A DNA stretch of 64,000 bases from Bacteroidales bacterium (GTDB taxonomy: Bacteria; Bacteroidota; Bacteroidia; Bacteroidales; 4484-276): assembly GCA_035647615.1 (NCBI GenBank), contig DASRND010000036.1, positions 248,001 through 312,000 of the forward strand, read 5' to 3'. A program made the position numbers and the translations under genes. Below are positions 53,768 to 64,000 of the stretch, in pieces. The notes under the pieces were generated by a model. That model made no database searches. It saw only the letters and a list, made by a program, of their open reading frames with translations, and was not told the origin of the DNA. The stretch's first letter is position 1, and each line of letters begins with the position of its first letter.

Positions 53768-54310
53768 ATGAGTAATCACGAGAAAAAATGGTACGTTATA
53801 AGAGCGATTTCTGGGAAAGAAAAGAAGGTGAAAGAGTATCTCGAAAGCGAGATCAATCGTCTTAACCTCCAGGATTACATCTCGCAGGTACTCATTCCTA
53901 CTGAGAAAGTTTATCAGGTACGGAAAGGTAAAAAAATCAGCAAGGAACGCAACTTTTTCCCTGGGTACGTTTTGATAGAGGCCGCCCTAATAGGCGAAGT
54001 GCCTCATATTGTAAAAAACGTACCTGATGTTCTGGGATTTCTGGGCACGCGCGGTGAAGCTGATCCGATGCGCGAGTCGGAAGTGAAAAGAATACTCGGA
54101 AAAGTTGACGAACTGGCCGAACTAGGCGAGGAAGTCAACGTGCCGTTTATTGTTGGTGAATCCGTTACCGTTATTGATGGACCTTTTAATAGTTTTAGTG
54201 GAATGATCGAAGAGATTAACGAAGAGAAGAAGAAACTGAAAGTGATGGTGAAGATCTTCGGGCGTAAAACACCGCTTGAACTGGGATTTATGCAGGTAGA
54301 GAAAGAATAG
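53768..54310 (+). CDS. nusG: Transcription termination/antitermination factor NusG
   Basis: 180 residues: NGN domain ([40 protein letters not shown]) and C-terminal KOW domain ([20 protein letters not shown]). Binds the RNA polymerase clamp and links it to Rho or S10. In the conserved secE-nusG-rplK order. Confidence 0.97.
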   Translation: MSNHEKKWYVIRAISGKEKKVKEYLESEINRLNLQDYISQVLIPTEKVYQVRKGKKISKERNFFPGYVLIEAALIGEVPHIVKNVPDVLGFLGTRGEADPMRESEVKRILGKVDELAELGEEVNVPFIVGESVTVIDGPFNSFSGMIEEINEEKKKLKVMVKIFGRKTPLELGFMQVEKE

Positions 54311-54380
54311 AATTTTCAAACTCATTAACCGGAGCAACAAGCTGTTGCATCCGGCACATCTAATTAAGTAGAACGATAAA

Positions 54381-54824
54381 ATGGCAAAAGAAGTTAGCGG
54401 ATTAATCAAACTGCAAATCAAAGGTGGCGCAGCAAATCCATCACCTCCGGTAGGTCCTGCATTAGGAGCCAAAGGGGTGAATATTATGGAATTTTGCAAG
54501 CAGTTCAACGGACGTACGCAAGATCAAGCCGGCAAAATATTGCCCGTGATCATCACCGTCTACAGGGACAAATCTTTTGATTTCATCATAAAATCTCCGC
54601 CGGTTGCAGTTCAACTGTTAGAAGCATCGAAGCAGAAAAAAGGCTCCGCCGAATCCAACCGTAAAAAGGTTGCAGCGGTAACCTGGGAGCAGGTGCAAAC
54701 CATCGCCGAATTGAAGATGAAAGACCTCAATTGTTTTACATCCGACTCGGCAATGCGCATGGTTGCGGGTACTGCCCGCAGCATGGGCATTACTGTTAAA
54801 GGTAATGCACCCTTCAGCAACTAA
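54381..54824 (+). CDS. rplK: 50S ribosomal protein L11
   Basis: 147 residues. [20 protein letters not shown] at the N-terminus, [12 protein letters not shown], and the C-terminal rRNA-binding domain ending [13 protein letters not shown]. Forms the GTPase-associated region with L10-L12. Confidence 0.98.
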   Translation: MAKEVSGLIKLQIKGGAANPSPPVGPALGAKGVNIMEFCKQFNGRTQDQAGKILPVIITVYRDKSFDFIIKSPPVAVQLLEASKQKKGSAESNRKKVAAVTWEQVQTIAELKMKDLNCFTSDSAMRMVAGTARSMGITVKGNAPFSN

Positions 54825-54871
54825 CAGTGAAATCTACGAGCATTTAAAAATTTAAGTAACATTTTAAAAAA

Positions 54872-55591
54872 ATGGCAAAACTGACAAAAAAACGTAGAGA
54901 AGCATTGGCGAAAATCGATAGAAGTGCTACATACGCTCTCGCGGATGCAGTGCAAACCGTCAAGGATATTACCCTGACCAAGTTTGACGCATCCATCGAC
55001 CTGGACATCCGTCTGGGTGTCGACCCGCGTAAGGCCAACCAAATGGTTCGTGGCTCGGTAACCCTGCCACACGGAACCGGAAAAACCATGCGCGTGCTTG
55101 TGCTTTGTTCGCCCGATAAGGAAGAAGAAGCCAAAGCAGCCGGTGCCGATTACTATGGTCTCGACGAGTATGTCGAGAAAATTAAAGGCGGCTGGACTGA
55201 CGTCGATGTTATCATTACCACACCTAACGTAATGCCCAAAGTTGGCCCGTTAGGCCGTATCCTCGGACCCCGAGGTCTGATGCCCAATCCAAAAACGGGT
55301 ACCGTGACAATGGACATCGAGAAAGCTGTTAACGACGTGAAAGCAGGTAAGATAGATTTTAAAGTAGACAAAACGGGCATCATCCATGCTTCGGTTGCAA
55401 AGTCATCTTTCGACAACCAGAAAATTGTGGAAAACGCGCGTACACTTATCACCACCGTGCTGAAACTAAAACCTACTTCCAGCAAAGGCACATACGTAAA
55501 AAGCATCTACATGTCGAGTACGATGAGCTACGGTATCCAGATTGAACCTAAATCAGTAAGCGCCGAATTCGTTAAAAATAAGGAGATTTAA
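54872..55591 (+). CDS. rplA: 50S ribosomal protein L1
   Basis: 239 residues. [20 protein letters not shown], the conserved [20 protein letters not shown] and the late signature [15 protein letters not shown] are all present. Forms the L1 stalk that guides E-site tRNA. Its last codons contain the AAGGAG site that serves rplJ. Confidence 0.98.
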   Translation: MAKLTKKRREALAKIDRSATYALADAVQTVKDITLTKFDASIDLDIRLGVDPRKANQMVRGSVTLPHGTGKTMRVLVLCSPDKEEEAKAAGADYYGLDEYVEKIKGGWTDVDVIITTPNVMPKVGPLGRILGPRGLMPNPKTGTVTMDIEKAVNDVKAGKIDFKVDKTGIIHASVAKSSFDNQKIVENARTLITTVLKLKPTSSKGTYVKSIYMSSTMSYGIQIEPKSVSAEFVKNKEI

Positions 55592-55592
55592 A

Positions 55593-56120
55593 ATGACCAG
55601 AGAGGAAAAAAATCAAACGATAGAAGCGTTATCACAAAAGCTTAACGAGGCATCTCATTTTTATATCACCAGCACCAGCGGCCTCAATTCTGCTGTTACC
55701 AGCGAATTGAGAAGACTTTGCTACACCCGCAAAATCGACCTGTTGGTGGTGAAAAACACACTGCTTCGCAAAGCCATGGAGAAATCTGATAAAGACCTGC
55801 ATGGTCTTTTCGATACACTCAAAGGAACCACCTCGGTAATGTTTACCGAAGTTAGCAATGCTCCGGCAAAGCTTATCATAGAGTTTCGTAAAAAGTACAA
55901 AACGGACAAACCAGTGCTCAAAGGAGCATATGCTGAAGAATCCACCTACCTGGGCAACCATCAACTGGACGCTCTGGAAAGCATTAAAAGCAAAAATGAA
56001 GTTATTGCTGAGATCATTGCTCTGCTGCAATCACCCGTCAAAAATGTTATTGGCGCACTGCAGTCAGGGGGTCACAAGATTTCGGGCATACTCCAGACAC
56101 TTTCAGAAAAAGAAGTATAA
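55593..56120 (+). CDS. rplJ: 50S ribosomal protein L10
   Basis: 175 residues. [20 protein letters not shown], then [38 protein letters not shown] and the C-terminal helix that binds L7/L12 dimers. Start 1 bp after the rplA stop; an AAGGAG site at 55580-55585 lies inside the end of rplA, so translation is probably coupled. Confidence 0.97.
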   Translation: MTREEKNQTIEALSQKLNEASHFYITSTSGLNSAVTSELRRLCYTRKIDLLVVKNTLLRKAMEKSDKDLHGLFDTLKGTTSVMFTEVSNAPAKLIIEFRKKYKTDKPVLKGAYAEESTYLGNHQLDALESIKSKNEVIAEIIALLQSPVKNVIGALQSGGHKISGILQTLSEKEV

Positions 56121-56179
56121 CAAGTTTTCAAATTACACAATTAGTTTTCACGAATAATCTTTTAAAAACAAACAATAAA

Positions 56180-56554
56180 ATGGCAGATTTAAAATCTTTT
56201 GCAGAACAATTAGTCAATCTGACGGTAAAAGAAGTAAATGAGCTTGCTCAGATTCTCAAAGACGAGTACGGCATTGAGCCGGCAGCTGCAGCAGTAGCAG
56301 TAGCAGGCCCGGCAGCCGCAGCCGATGCAGGCGAAGCCGAACAAACCGAATTTGATGTTATCATCAAAGCAGCCGGACAGAGCAAACTTGCAGTAGTAAA
56401 ACTGGTTAAAGAATTGACCAGCCTGGGTCTTAAAGAATCAAAAGCACTTGTGGATGCTGCTCCAAAGCCCATCAAAGAAGGTGTTTCGAGAGACGAAGCT
56501 GAAGCACTAAAATCACAGCTCGAAGAAGTTGGTGCCGAAGTAGAAATCAAATAG
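56180..56554 (+). CDS. rplL: 50S ribosomal protein L7/L12
   Basis: 124 residues: N-terminal dimerisation helices ([20 protein letters not shown]), alanine-rich hinge ([20 protein letters not shown]) and the C-terminal factor-binding domain ([40 protein letters not shown]). Followed by a hairpin before rpoB. Confidence 0.98.
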   Translation: MADLKSFAEQLVNLTVKEVNELAQILKDEYGIEPAAAAVAVAGPAAAADAGEAEQTEFDVIIKAAGQSKLAVVKLVKELTSLGLKESKALVDAAPKPIKEGVSRDEAEALKSQLEEVGAEVEIK

Positions 56555-56577
56555 CTTCTAAAGCACGCTTAAAAGAG

Positions 56578-56616
56578 ATATAGACTTCTGCCAGCCGCGC
56601 TGTGCAGAGTCTATAT
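56578..56616 (+). terminator. Hairpin between rplL and rpoB (attenuator or processing site)
   Basis: ATATAGACT and CTGC (56578-56591, one bulged T) pair with GCAG and AGTCTATAT (56604-56616): 13 pairs, 12-nt loop. The T tract after it is weak, so read-through to rpoB is expected. Confidence 0.7.
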
Positions 56617-56682
56617 TTCTTTGTATTACACCGCCTTGTTCTTTATTTATTTTATCTTATTCATAACCAAAACTTTACGACA

Positions 56683-59600
56683 TTGGCTCAGGAAAATACT
56701 GAAAGAATCAGTTTCTCAAAAACGAAAATAAAATCTCACTATCCGGATTTTCTTGACATACAGTTGAAATCATTTCAGGATTTCTTCCAACTGGAAACCA
56801 ATCCTGATGACCGGGTGAACGAGGGTCTCTATAAAGTTTTTAGCGAAAATTTTCCGATTACTGATGCACGCAACAACTTCGTGCTCGAGTTTTTGGATTA
56901 TTTTGTTGACCCGCCACGATATTCCATCGAAGAATGCATGGAAAGGGGACTAACCTACAGCGTACCACTTAAAGCAAAATTAAAGCTATACTGTACCGAC
57001 CCTGAGCACGAAGACTTTGAAACCATCATCCAGGATGTGTACCTGGGACAAATGCCTTACATGACTCCACGCGGCACCTTCTGCGTCAATGGTGCCGAAC
57101 GTGTGGTAGTGTCGCAGCTGCATCGCTCCCCGGGAGCTTTCTTCGGAACAAGCTTCCATGCCAACGGCACGCAGCTCTTCTCGGCAAGGATCATCCCCTT
57201 CAAAGGTTCCTGGATGGAATTTACAACCGACATCAACCAGGTGATGTATGCTTACATCGACCGCAAAAAGAAACTCCCCGTTACAACCCTGCTCCGCGCC
57301 ATCGGATTCGAAAGCGACAAGGACATCCTTGAAATTTTCGACCTGGCACAGGAAGTAAAAGCAACTAAAGCAAATCTCAAGAAATTTGTCGACCGGCGCC
57401 TTGCGGCACGTGTAGTCCGTAGCTGGATAGAAGACTTTGTGGACGAAGATACAGGCGAAGTAGTTTCTATCGAACGCACCGAGGTGATCATCGACCGCGA
57501 AACAATACTTACTGCGGAGCATATTGACCAGATCATCGAGTCAGGTGTCGAGAATATCCTCATTCACAAAGAGGAGGTCGATAACATCGACTACTCGATT
57601 ATTTTCAATACACTACAAAAAGACACCACCAATACCGAAAAAGAAGCTGTAGAATTTATCTATCGGCAGTTGCGCAACGCCGAGCCTCCCGATGAGGAAA
57701 CAGCACGTGGTATTATCGATAGACTCTTTTTCTCCGACAAACGTTACGACCTGGGTGATGTTGGCCGCTACAGAATCAACAAAAAGCTGAATCTTAACGT
57801 GCCCATGGAAACCAAGGTACTTACCAAAGAAGACATCATCTCCATCATCGTTTACCTGATCGAAATGGTGAACGCCAAACGCGATATCGACGATATCGAC
57901 CACCTGAGCAACCGCCGTGTACGTACTGTTGGCGAGCAGCTTTTTACACAATTTGGCGTAGGTCTGGCACGCATGTCTCGCACCATTCGTGAACGTATGA
58001 ATGTGCGCGATAACGAGGTATTTACACCCACCGATCTGATCAACGCCAAAACGTTGTCATCGGTAATCAACTCATTTTTTGGTACCAATGCGCTTTCTCA
58101 ATTTATGGATCAAACCAACCCGCTCTCCGAGCTCACCCACAAACGCAGGGTATCGGCACTGGGACCCGGCGGTTTGTCGCGCGAAAGAGCCGGCTTTGAG
58201 GTACGCGACGTGCATTATACCCACTACGGGCGCCTTTGCACCATCGAAACCCCTGAAGGACCAAACATTGGTTTGATTTCATCGCTTTGCGTGTTTGCTA
58301 AAATCAACAAACTTGGCTTTATCGAAACACCTTACAAGCGTGTGGATGCAGGCAGAGTGCAGATCGACGAAGAAGAAACCTATCTGAGCGCTGAAGAAGA
58401 GGAAAACAAAATTATCGCTCAGGCCAACTCACTGATCGACGAAAAGGGCAACTTTATCCGCGAAAAAGTGAAGGTTCGTTTCCAGGCCGACTATCCTATC
58501 GAAGAGCCTATCAATGTCGACTTTATCGATATGGCTCCTAACCAGATAGCCTCGGTAGCAGCATCGCTTATCCCCTTCCTCGAGCACGACGATGCCAACC
58601 GCGCTTTGATGGGATCGAACATGATGCGGCAGGCAGTGCCTTTGTTGCGCGCCGAAGCTCCCATCGTGGGAACCGGCATAGAAAAACCTGTAGCCCGCGA
58701 CTCACGTGTGCTACTGACGGCCGAAGGCGACGGTATTGTAGAATACGTGGATGCCGACGAAATTACAATTCATTATACCCGCCTGGAGAATGAAAAGCTG
58801 GTAAGTTTTGATGATGACATGAAAACTTACACGCTTACCAAATTCCAGCGTACCAATCAGAATACTTCAATCAACCTGCGTCCTATCGTCAAAAAAGGAC
58901 AAAAGGTTAACAAAGGACAGGCTCTTTGCGAAGGTTATGGAACGCAAAATGGCGAGCTGGCGCTGGGGCGCAATCTTATGGTGGCATTTATGCCGTGGAA
59001 AGGTTACAACTTTGAGGATGCTATTGTGATTTCCGAAAAGGTTGTAAAAGAAGACATCTTTACCTCAGTACACATCGAAGAGTTTGTGCTCGAAGTTCGC
59101 GACACCCGCCGTGGTGTGGAAGAACTTACCAACGACATCCCCAACGTAAGCTCCGATGCTACGAAAAACCTTGACGAAAATGGCTTGATCCGCATTGGCG
59201 CCGAAGTAAACGAAGGCGATATCCTTATCGGGAAAATTACACCAAAAGGAGAATCGGATCCCACACCCGAAGAAAAACTGCTGCGCGCCATCTTTGGCGA
59301 CAAAGCCGGCGACGTGAAAGATGCTTCACTCAAAGCGCCACCTTCGATGCAGGGTGTGGTTATCCAAAAGAAACTCTTTTCACGCATCATCAAAGATCGC
59401 AAATCGAAAGGCAAAGAGAAAGACGAAATTGCCGAACTCGAAAAAGAGTTTACGAAAGACACTGCTGAGCTCAAGATTAAACTTGTCGATAAACTGATGA
59501 TACTGGTCAGCGGCAAAGTTTCGCAAGGCGTTAACAACAACTTCAGAGAGGAAATCATTCCGCGCAAATCAAAGTTTACGCAGAAAATGTTGCAGGGCAT

Positions 59601-60489
59601 CGATTACCTTACGGTGAATCCCAACCGCTGGACCACCGATAAAGACAAAAATGCACTTATCTCGCAGTTGATCAATAATTATGTGATCAAATACAAAGAG
59701 TTCCTCGGTATTTTCAACCGTAAGAAATTTGTAGCTACCGTTGGCGACGATCTGCCCCACGGCATTGTAAAAATGGCCAAAGTTTACGTTGCTAAAAAAC
59801 GCAAGCTCAAAGTAGGCGATAAAATGGCCGGACGTCACGGTAACAAAGGTATCGTTGCCAAGATAGTACGCGAAGAAGATATGCCTTTCCTCAAAGACGG
59901 CACAGCCGTAGATATTGTACTCAACCCGCTGGGCGTGCCTTCCCGAATGAACCTTGGGCAGATATACGAAACCGTGCTGGGTTGGGCCGGCAAGAAGCTC
60001 GGATTAAATTTTGCTACACCTATCTTTGATGGCGCCGAAGTGGAAGAGATAAACCATTATCTCGAAAAAGCCGGTTTGCCCGAAAATGGCAAAACATTCC
60101 TTTACGACGGCGGCACCGGCGAACGGTTCCATCAGCCAGCCACCGTTGGTTACATCTATATGCTGAAGCTGCATCACATGGTCGACGACAAGATGCACGC
60201 CCGTTCCATCGGACCTTATTCGCTTATCACACAGCAACCTCTTGGAGGTAAAGCACAATTTGGTGGCCAGCGTTTTGGTGAGATGGAGGTGTGGGCACTT
60301 GAGGCCTATGGCGCTTCAAACATCCTACAAGAAATACTTACTGTAAAGTCAGACGACGTAATCGGAAGAGCCAAAGCCTACGAAGCAATCGTAAAAGGCG
60401 ATCCGATGCCCAAACCAGGCATCCCCGAATCGTTCAACGTGCTTGTGCACGAACTTCGTGGCCTCGGTTTGAATATTTCGTTCGACTAA
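56683..60489 (+). CDS. rpoB: RNA polymerase beta subunit, probable TTG start
   Basis: About 1268 residues. The frame is open back to a GTG at 56602, but that lies in a hairpin and adds a hydrophobic stretch ([15 protein letters not shown]) not expected in RpoB. TTG at 56683 gives an N-terminus of [20 protein letters not shown] that runs straight into [17 protein letters not shown], the normal beta start. Landmarks: rifampicin region [20 protein letters not shown] and [16 protein letters not shown], active-site [26 protein letters not shown], and the C-terminal [20 protein letters not shown]. The rif region looks wild-type. Confidence 0.95.
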   Translation: MAQENTERISFSKTKIKSHYPDFLDIQLKSFQDFFQLETNPDDRVNEGLYKVFSENFPITDARNNFVLEFLDYFVDPPRYSIEECMERGLTYSVPLKAKLKLYCTDPEHEDFETIIQDVYLGQMPYMTPRGTFCVNGAERVVVSQLHRSPGAFFGTSFHANGTQLFSARIIPFKGSWMEFTTDINQVMYAYIDRKKKLPVTTLLRAIGFESDKDILEIFDLAQEVKATKANLKKFVDRRLAARVVRSWIEDFVDEDTGEVVSIERTEVIIDRETILTAEHIDQIIESGVENILIHKEEVDNIDYSIIFNTLQKDTTNTEKEAVEFIYRQLRNAEPPDEETARGIIDRLFFSDKRYDLGDVGRYRINKKLNLNVPMETKVLTKEDIISIIVYLIEMVNAKRDIDDIDHLSNRRVRTVGEQLFTQFGVGLARMSRTIRERMNVRDNEVFTPTDLINAKTLSSVINSFFGTNALSQFMDQTNPLSELTHKRRVSALGPGGLSRERAGFEVRDVHYTHYGRLCTIETPEGPNIGLISSLCVFAKINKLGFIETPYKRVDAGRVQIDEEETYLSAEEEENKIIAQANSLIDEKGNFIREKVKVRFQADYPIEEPINVDFIDMAPNQIASVAASLIPFLEHDDANRALMGSNMMRQAVPLLRAEAPIVGTGIEKPVARDSRVLLTAEGDGIVEYVDADEITIHYTRLENEKLVSFDDDMKTYTLTKFQRTNQNTSINLRPIVKKGQKVNKGQALCEGYGTQNGELALGRNLMVAFMPWKGYNFEDAIVISEKVVKEDIFTSVHIEEFVLEVRDTRRGVEELTNDIPNVSSDATKNLDENGLIRIGAEVNEGDILIGKITPKGESDPTPEEKLLRAIFGDKAGDVKDASLKAPPSMQGVVIQKKLFSRIIKDRKSKGKEKDEIAELEKEFTKDTAELKIKLVDKLMILVSGKVSQGVNNNFREEIIPRKSKFTQKMLQGIDYLTVNPNRWTTDKDKNALISQLINNYVIKYKEFLGIFNRKKFVATVGDDLPHGIVKMAKVYVAKKRKLKVGDKMAGRHGNKGIVAKIVREEDMPFLKDGTAVDIVLNPLGVPSRMNLGQIYETVLGWAGKKLGLNFATPIFDGAEVEEINHYLEKAGLPENGKTFLYDGGTGERFHQPATVGYIYMLKLHHMVDDKMHARSIGPYSLITQQPLGGKAQFGGQRFGEMEVWALEAYGASNILQEILTVKSDDVIGRAKAYEAIVKGDPMPKPGIPESFNVLVHELRGLGLNISFD

Positions 60490-60500
60490 CGATAAGACCA

Positions 60501-60516
60501 AAAACCTTCGGGTTTT
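60501..60516 (+). terminator. Small UUCG-loop hairpin between rpoB and rpoC
   Basis: AAAACC, TTCG, GGTTTT: a 6-bp stem closed by C(UUCG)G, 12 bp past the rpoB stop, followed by CTTTAAAGATTTTG. Too weak for full termination; it may protect or tune the message. Confidence 0.4.
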
Positions 60517-60562
60517 CTTTAAAGATTTTGTTTTTAAATAATCATTCAAATACAACCCATAA

Positions 60563-63500
60563 ATGGCTTTTAGAAGAGATAGTGTAATTGTTAAAAATGA
60601 ATTTTCACAAATAACTATTAGCCTGGCCTCCCCGGAAACGATACTCGAGCGCTCGCATGGCGAAGTGCTCAAGCCCGAGACAATCAACTACCGTACTTAC
60701 AAGCCAGAACGCGACGGCTTGTTTTGCGAGCGGATTTTCGGGCCTGTAAAAGACTGGGAGTGCCATTGCGGAAAATATAAACGTATCCGTTACAAAGGAA
60801 TCGTTTGCGACCGTTGCGGCGTGGAAGTTACCGAGAAAAAGGTTCGCCGCGAACGCACCGGACATATTCAACTGGTGGTACCCGTTGCACATATCTGGTT
60901 CTTCCGTTCGTTGCCCAACAAAATTGGAGCACTGCTCGGACTTCAAACCAAAAAACTCGACACCATTATTTATTACGAGCGTTATGTGGTGATCAACCCT
61001 GGCATCAAAGCCGACGATGGCATTGCCTATCTCGACTTTCTTGCTGAGGAGGAGTATTTCGATATCATGGAAACTATTCCACCCGAAAACCAATACCTCG
61101 ACGACAGCGATCCCAATAAATTTATTGCCAAGATGGGTGCTGAAGCATTGCACGATTTGCTGGCGCGCATCGATCTTGACGAGCTATCTTATGACCTGCG
61201 GCACAAAGCCAACACCGAAACTTCGCAGCAGCGTAAAGCCGATGCTTTAAAGCGCCTGCAAGTGGTAGAAGCTTTCAGAGATGCCCGCAACCGCATCGAA
61301 AACCGCCCCGAGTGGATGATTGTAAAAGTAGTGCCGGTAATTCCACCCGAACTGCGTCCATTGGTACCGCTCGATGGCGGACGCTTTGCCACCTCTGACC
61401 TGAACGACCTGTATCGACGTGTGATTATCCGCAACAACCGCCTCAAGCGATTGATAGAGATAAAAGCGCCCGATGTAATTATGCGCAACGAAAAGCGTAT
61501 GCTTCAGGAAGCTGTAGATTCGTTGTTTGATAATTCGCGCAAAGCAAATGCTGTTAAAACTGAATCGAACCGCGCCCTTAAATCCCTTAGCGATAGCCTA
61601 AAAGGCAAGCAGGGACGTTTTCGTCAAAACCTGCTGGGCAAACGTGTCGACTATTCAGGTCGTTCGGTAATCGTAGTGGGTCCTGAACTCAAACTCAACG
61701 AATGTGGTTTGCCCAAAGGCATGGCTTCGGAGCTATTCAAGCCTTTTATCATCCGCAAGATGCTCGAACGCGGCATTGTGAAAACGGTAAAATCTGCTAA
61801 AAAGATTGTCGATCGCAAAGACCCTGTTGTTTGGGATATTCTTGAAAATATTCTGAAAGGACATCCTGTATTGCTCAACCGTGCGCCTACGTTGCACCGT
61901 TTGGGTATTCAGGCCTTCCAGCCCAAACTAATCGAAGGTAAAGCAATTCAGCTCCACCCGCTGGCATGTACGGCGTTCAACGCTGACTTCGACGGTGACC
62001 AAATGGCTGTGCACGTCCCGCTGGGAAATGCTGCCATTCTGGAAGCACAAATCCTGATGCTGGCTTCGCACAACATTCTTAATCCCGCCAACGGCGCCCC
62101 TATTACGGTGCCCTCGCAGGACATGGTACTCGGGCTTTACTACATTACTAAGTCGAGAAAGAGCACACCCGAGTTACCCATCAAAGGCGAAGGTTATAAA
62201 TTTTATTCGCCCGAAGAAGTTATCATTGCTCACAATGAAGGAAAAGTCGATTTACATGCCATTATTCACGTACGCCTTCCTTACAAACAGGAAGATGGCT
62301 CTATAAAGCAAGTGCTCACCGAAACCAGTGTGGGACGTGTACTTTTTAACCGGTTGGTGCCCGAAGAATATGGATACATCAACCAACTGCTTACTAAGAA
62401 AGCGCTTCGCGATATCATTGGCGACATCCTGAAAAAAACCGATACTGCCACCACATCTAAATTCCTCGACGATATAAAAAATCTTGGATTTAAGATGGCT
62501 TTCCGCGGCGGGCTCTCCTTCAACCTGGGCGATGTTATCATTCCTGAAATTAAAGGAACGCTCATAGCTGAGGCCAATACCGAGGTGGACGAAGTGCTGC
62601 AGAACTATAGCAATGGTTTCATTACAAATAACGAACGTTACAACCAAATCATCGACATCTGGACTCATACCAACAGCAAACTCACACGTACGCTGATGGA
62701 ACAACTCGCCCAGGATCAGCAGGGTTTTAACCCAGTGTATATGATGCTCGACTCCGGCGCGCGGGGCAGCAAGGAACAGATTCGTCAGCTGTCTGGAATG
62801 CGTGGTCTGATGGCCAAACCACAGAAATCAGGTGCGAGCGGTGGTGAAATCATCGAGAACCCGATTCTCGCCAACTTTAAAGAAGGCCTGACGGTACTCG
62901 AATATTTTATCTCTACGCACGGTGCTCGTAAGGGTTTGGCCGACACAGCGCTGAAAACCGCTGACGCCGGTTATCTTACCCGTCGTTTGGTGGATGTGGC
63001 TCAGGATGTTATTATTTCCGAAGAAGATTGCGGAACCTTGCGCGGACTGACTATTTCGACACTAAAGAAAAACGAAGAGGTAGTCGAGACCCTGTACGAT
63101 CGTATTCTGGGACGTACCGCGCTCCACGATGTTTATCATCCACAAACCAACCAACTGATTATTTCTGCCGGCGAACAGCTCACCGAAGAGCTTAGCCTCC
63201 AGATAGAAGAGTCGCCCATCGAATCGCTTGAAATCAGATCGGTATTAACCTGCGAATCAAAGCAAGGTGTATGTACCAAATGTTATGGCCGAAATCTGGC
63301 TACCGGACGCATGGTTCAAAAAGGTGAGGCCGTGGGCGTTATAGCTGCACAGTCGATCGGTGAACCGGGAACACAGCTTACCCTGCGTACTTTCCACGTG
63401 GGTGGTGTAGCTGGCGGCAACATTTCGTCGCAATCGCGCATCGAAGCACGTTTCGACGGCATCCTGCAAATCGACGAGCTGAGAAGTGTACCTTACAAAA

Positions 63501-64000
63501 ATTTCGAAGGCAAAGAATATCAGGTAGTCATAGGCCGCTCTGCTGAGATGCGGATTATCGACGAAACCAGAGGAATTTCTTTGGCTTCCCATAACATTCC
63601 TTACGGATCCAACCTGTTTTTCAAAGCTGGCGACAAAGTGAAAAAAGGTGATGTAATCTGCGTTTGGGACCCATACAATGCCGTAATCATTTCGGAACTC
63701 GGCGGAAAACTTGCTTTCAACAATGTGATCGAAAACAAAACTTTCCGTATTGAATCTGACGAACAAACCGGCTACTACGAAAAAGTTATCGTCGAATCGC
63801 GCCAGAAGATGAAAAACCCTTCTATCAGCGTAATGAACGATGAAAACGTTGAAGTTAAAGTTTACGACCTCCCGGTAGGAGCACACATTTCGGTTGATGA
63901 TGGCCAGACAGTAAAACGCGGCGACGTGTTGGTGAAAATCCCACGTGCCATTGGCAAATCGGGCGACATCACCGGTGGTTTGCCACGTGTTACCGAGCTT
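60563..64000 (+). CDS. rpoC: RNA polymerase beta' subunit, 3' end outside the window
   Basis: 1146 codons are visible and the frame is open at the window edge; full-length Bacteroidota RpoC is about 1400 or more. Start ATG 60563 ([20 protein letters not shown]). The N-terminal zinc-binding cysteines are Cys67, 69, 82 and 85 (CHCG, CDRCG). Also present: [20 protein letters not shown], the catalytic Mg motif NADFDGDQM near 474, trigger-loop region [20 protein letters not shown], and the second zinc site with [13 protein letters not shown]. No insertion or frameshift was noticed. Confidence 0.97.
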   Translation, partial: MAFRRDSVIVKNEFSQITISLASPETILERSHGEVLKPETINYRTYKPERDGLFCERIFGPVKDWECHCGKYKRIRYKGIVCDRCGVEVTEKKVRRERTGHIQLVVPVAHIWFFRSLPNKIGALLGLQTKKLDTIIYYERYVVINPGIKADDGIAYLDFLAEEEYFDIMETIPPENQYLDDSDPNKFIAKMGAEALHDLLARIDLDELSYDLRHKANTETSQQRKADALKRLQVVEAFRDARNRIENRPEWMIVKVVPVIPPELRPLVPLDGGRFATSDLNDLYRRVIIRNNRLKRLIEIKAPDVIMRNEKRMLQEAVDSLFDNSRKANAVKTESNRALKSLSDSLKGKQGRFRQNLLGKRVDYSGRSVIVVGPELKLNECGLPKGMASELFKPFIIRKMLERGIVKTVKSAKKIVDRKDPVVWDILENILKGHPVLLNRAPTLHRLGIQAFQPKLIEGKAIQLHPLACTAFNADFDGDQMAVHVPLGNAAILEAQILMLASHNILNPANGAPITVPSQDMVLGLYYITKSRKSTPELPIKGEGYKFYSPEEVIIAHNEGKVDLHAIIHVRLPYKQEDGSIKQVLTETSVGRVLFNRLVPEEYGYINQLLTKKALRDIIGDILKKTDTATTSKFLDDIKNLGFKMAFRGGLSFNLGDVIIPEIKGTLIAEANTEVDEVLQNYSNGFITNNERYNQIIDIWTHTNSKLTRTLMEQLAQDQQGFNPVYMMLDSGARGSKEQIRQLSGMRGLMAKPQKSGASGGEIIENPILANFKEGLTVLEYFISTHGARKGLADTALKTADAGYLTRRLVDVAQDVIISEEDCGTLRGLTISTLKKNEEVVETLYDRILGRTALHDVYHPQTNQLIISAGEQLTEELSLQIEESPIESLEIRSVLTCESKQGVCTKCYGRNLATGRMVQKGEAVGVIAAQSIGEPGTQLTLRTFHVGGVAGGNISSQSRIEARFDGILQIDELRSVPYKNFEGKEYQVVIGRSAEMRIIDETRGISLASHNIPYGSNLFFKAGDKVKKGDVICVWDPYNAVIISELGGKLAFNNVIENKTFRIESDEQTGYYEKVIVESRQKMKNPSISVMNDENVEVKVYDLPVGAHISVDDGQTVKRGDVLVKIPRAIGKSGDITGGLPRVTEL

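Overview
The window looks like a chromosome segment of a Bacteroidota bacterium, most likely an anaerobe of Bacteroidales type. Three things point there. Five proteins end in type IX secretion (T9SS) sorting domains. Many promoters carry the Bacteroidota -7 element TAnnTTTG, some with a TTTG -33 box 19-21 bp upstream. Most genes lack a Shine-Dalgarno sequence. A full-length pyruvate:ferredoxin oxidoreductase suggests anaerobic metabolism. No phage, insertion sequence or CRISPR array was seen.

Layout. 1-2.6 kb: the 3' part of a GH13 alpha-amylase-type gene whose stop codon lies in a 46-bp tandem repeat, then a zinc-less MDR oxidoreductase. 2.8-7.7 kb: a dihydroorotate-dehydrogenase-like gene divergent from nifJ (PFOR). 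7.8-10.7 kb: a BACON/propeller lipoprotein and an outer-membrane barrel fired from overlapping divergent promoters, followed by a small protein/nucleotidyltransferase pair resembling a toxin-antitoxin module. 10.7-16.3 kb: a seven-gene minus-strand run (coiled-coil membrane protein, thioredoxin-like protein, panC, panD, flippase-like membrane protein, heptose-1-P adenylyltransferase, radA). 16.4-33.1 kb: three consecutive giant or large T9SS-exported repeat proteins (1947, 775 and 2724 aa). 33.7-37 kb: thrS-infC-rpmI-rplT, with infC apparently starting at an ATA codon. 37.3-46.3 kb: a PorE-like OmpA protein, queE, a T9SS cargo protein and folD packed without spacing, then ffh, a PD-(D/E)XK-like protein, a small repeat protein and a PKD/T9SS protein. 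46.5-49.8 kb: a VPS10/BNR propeller protein. 49.9-64 kb: rpsU-xerC-hpf, tRNA Thr-Tyr-Gly-Thr, tuf, tRNA-Trp, secE-nusG-rplKAJL-rpoB-rpoC (rpoC runs off the end).

How it fits together. The accessory content is dominated by the cell surface: three tandem-repeat cargo proteins sharing N-terminal modules, repeat units and sorting domains, two further cargo proteins, and an OmpA/PD40 protein with the domain order of the T9SS-associated protein PorE. The two giant genes share an almost identical 5' cassette with a strong AGGAGG ribosome-binding site. Such sites are rare here and otherwise appear in front of hpf, rpsU, infC and rplJ. Bacteroidota ribosomes normally hide their anti-Shine-Dalgarno sequence with the help of bS21 (rpsU, also in this window), so translation of these surface proteins may be tied to bS21 or ribosome state. 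That link is a hypothesis, and I consider it the most interesting lead in the window.
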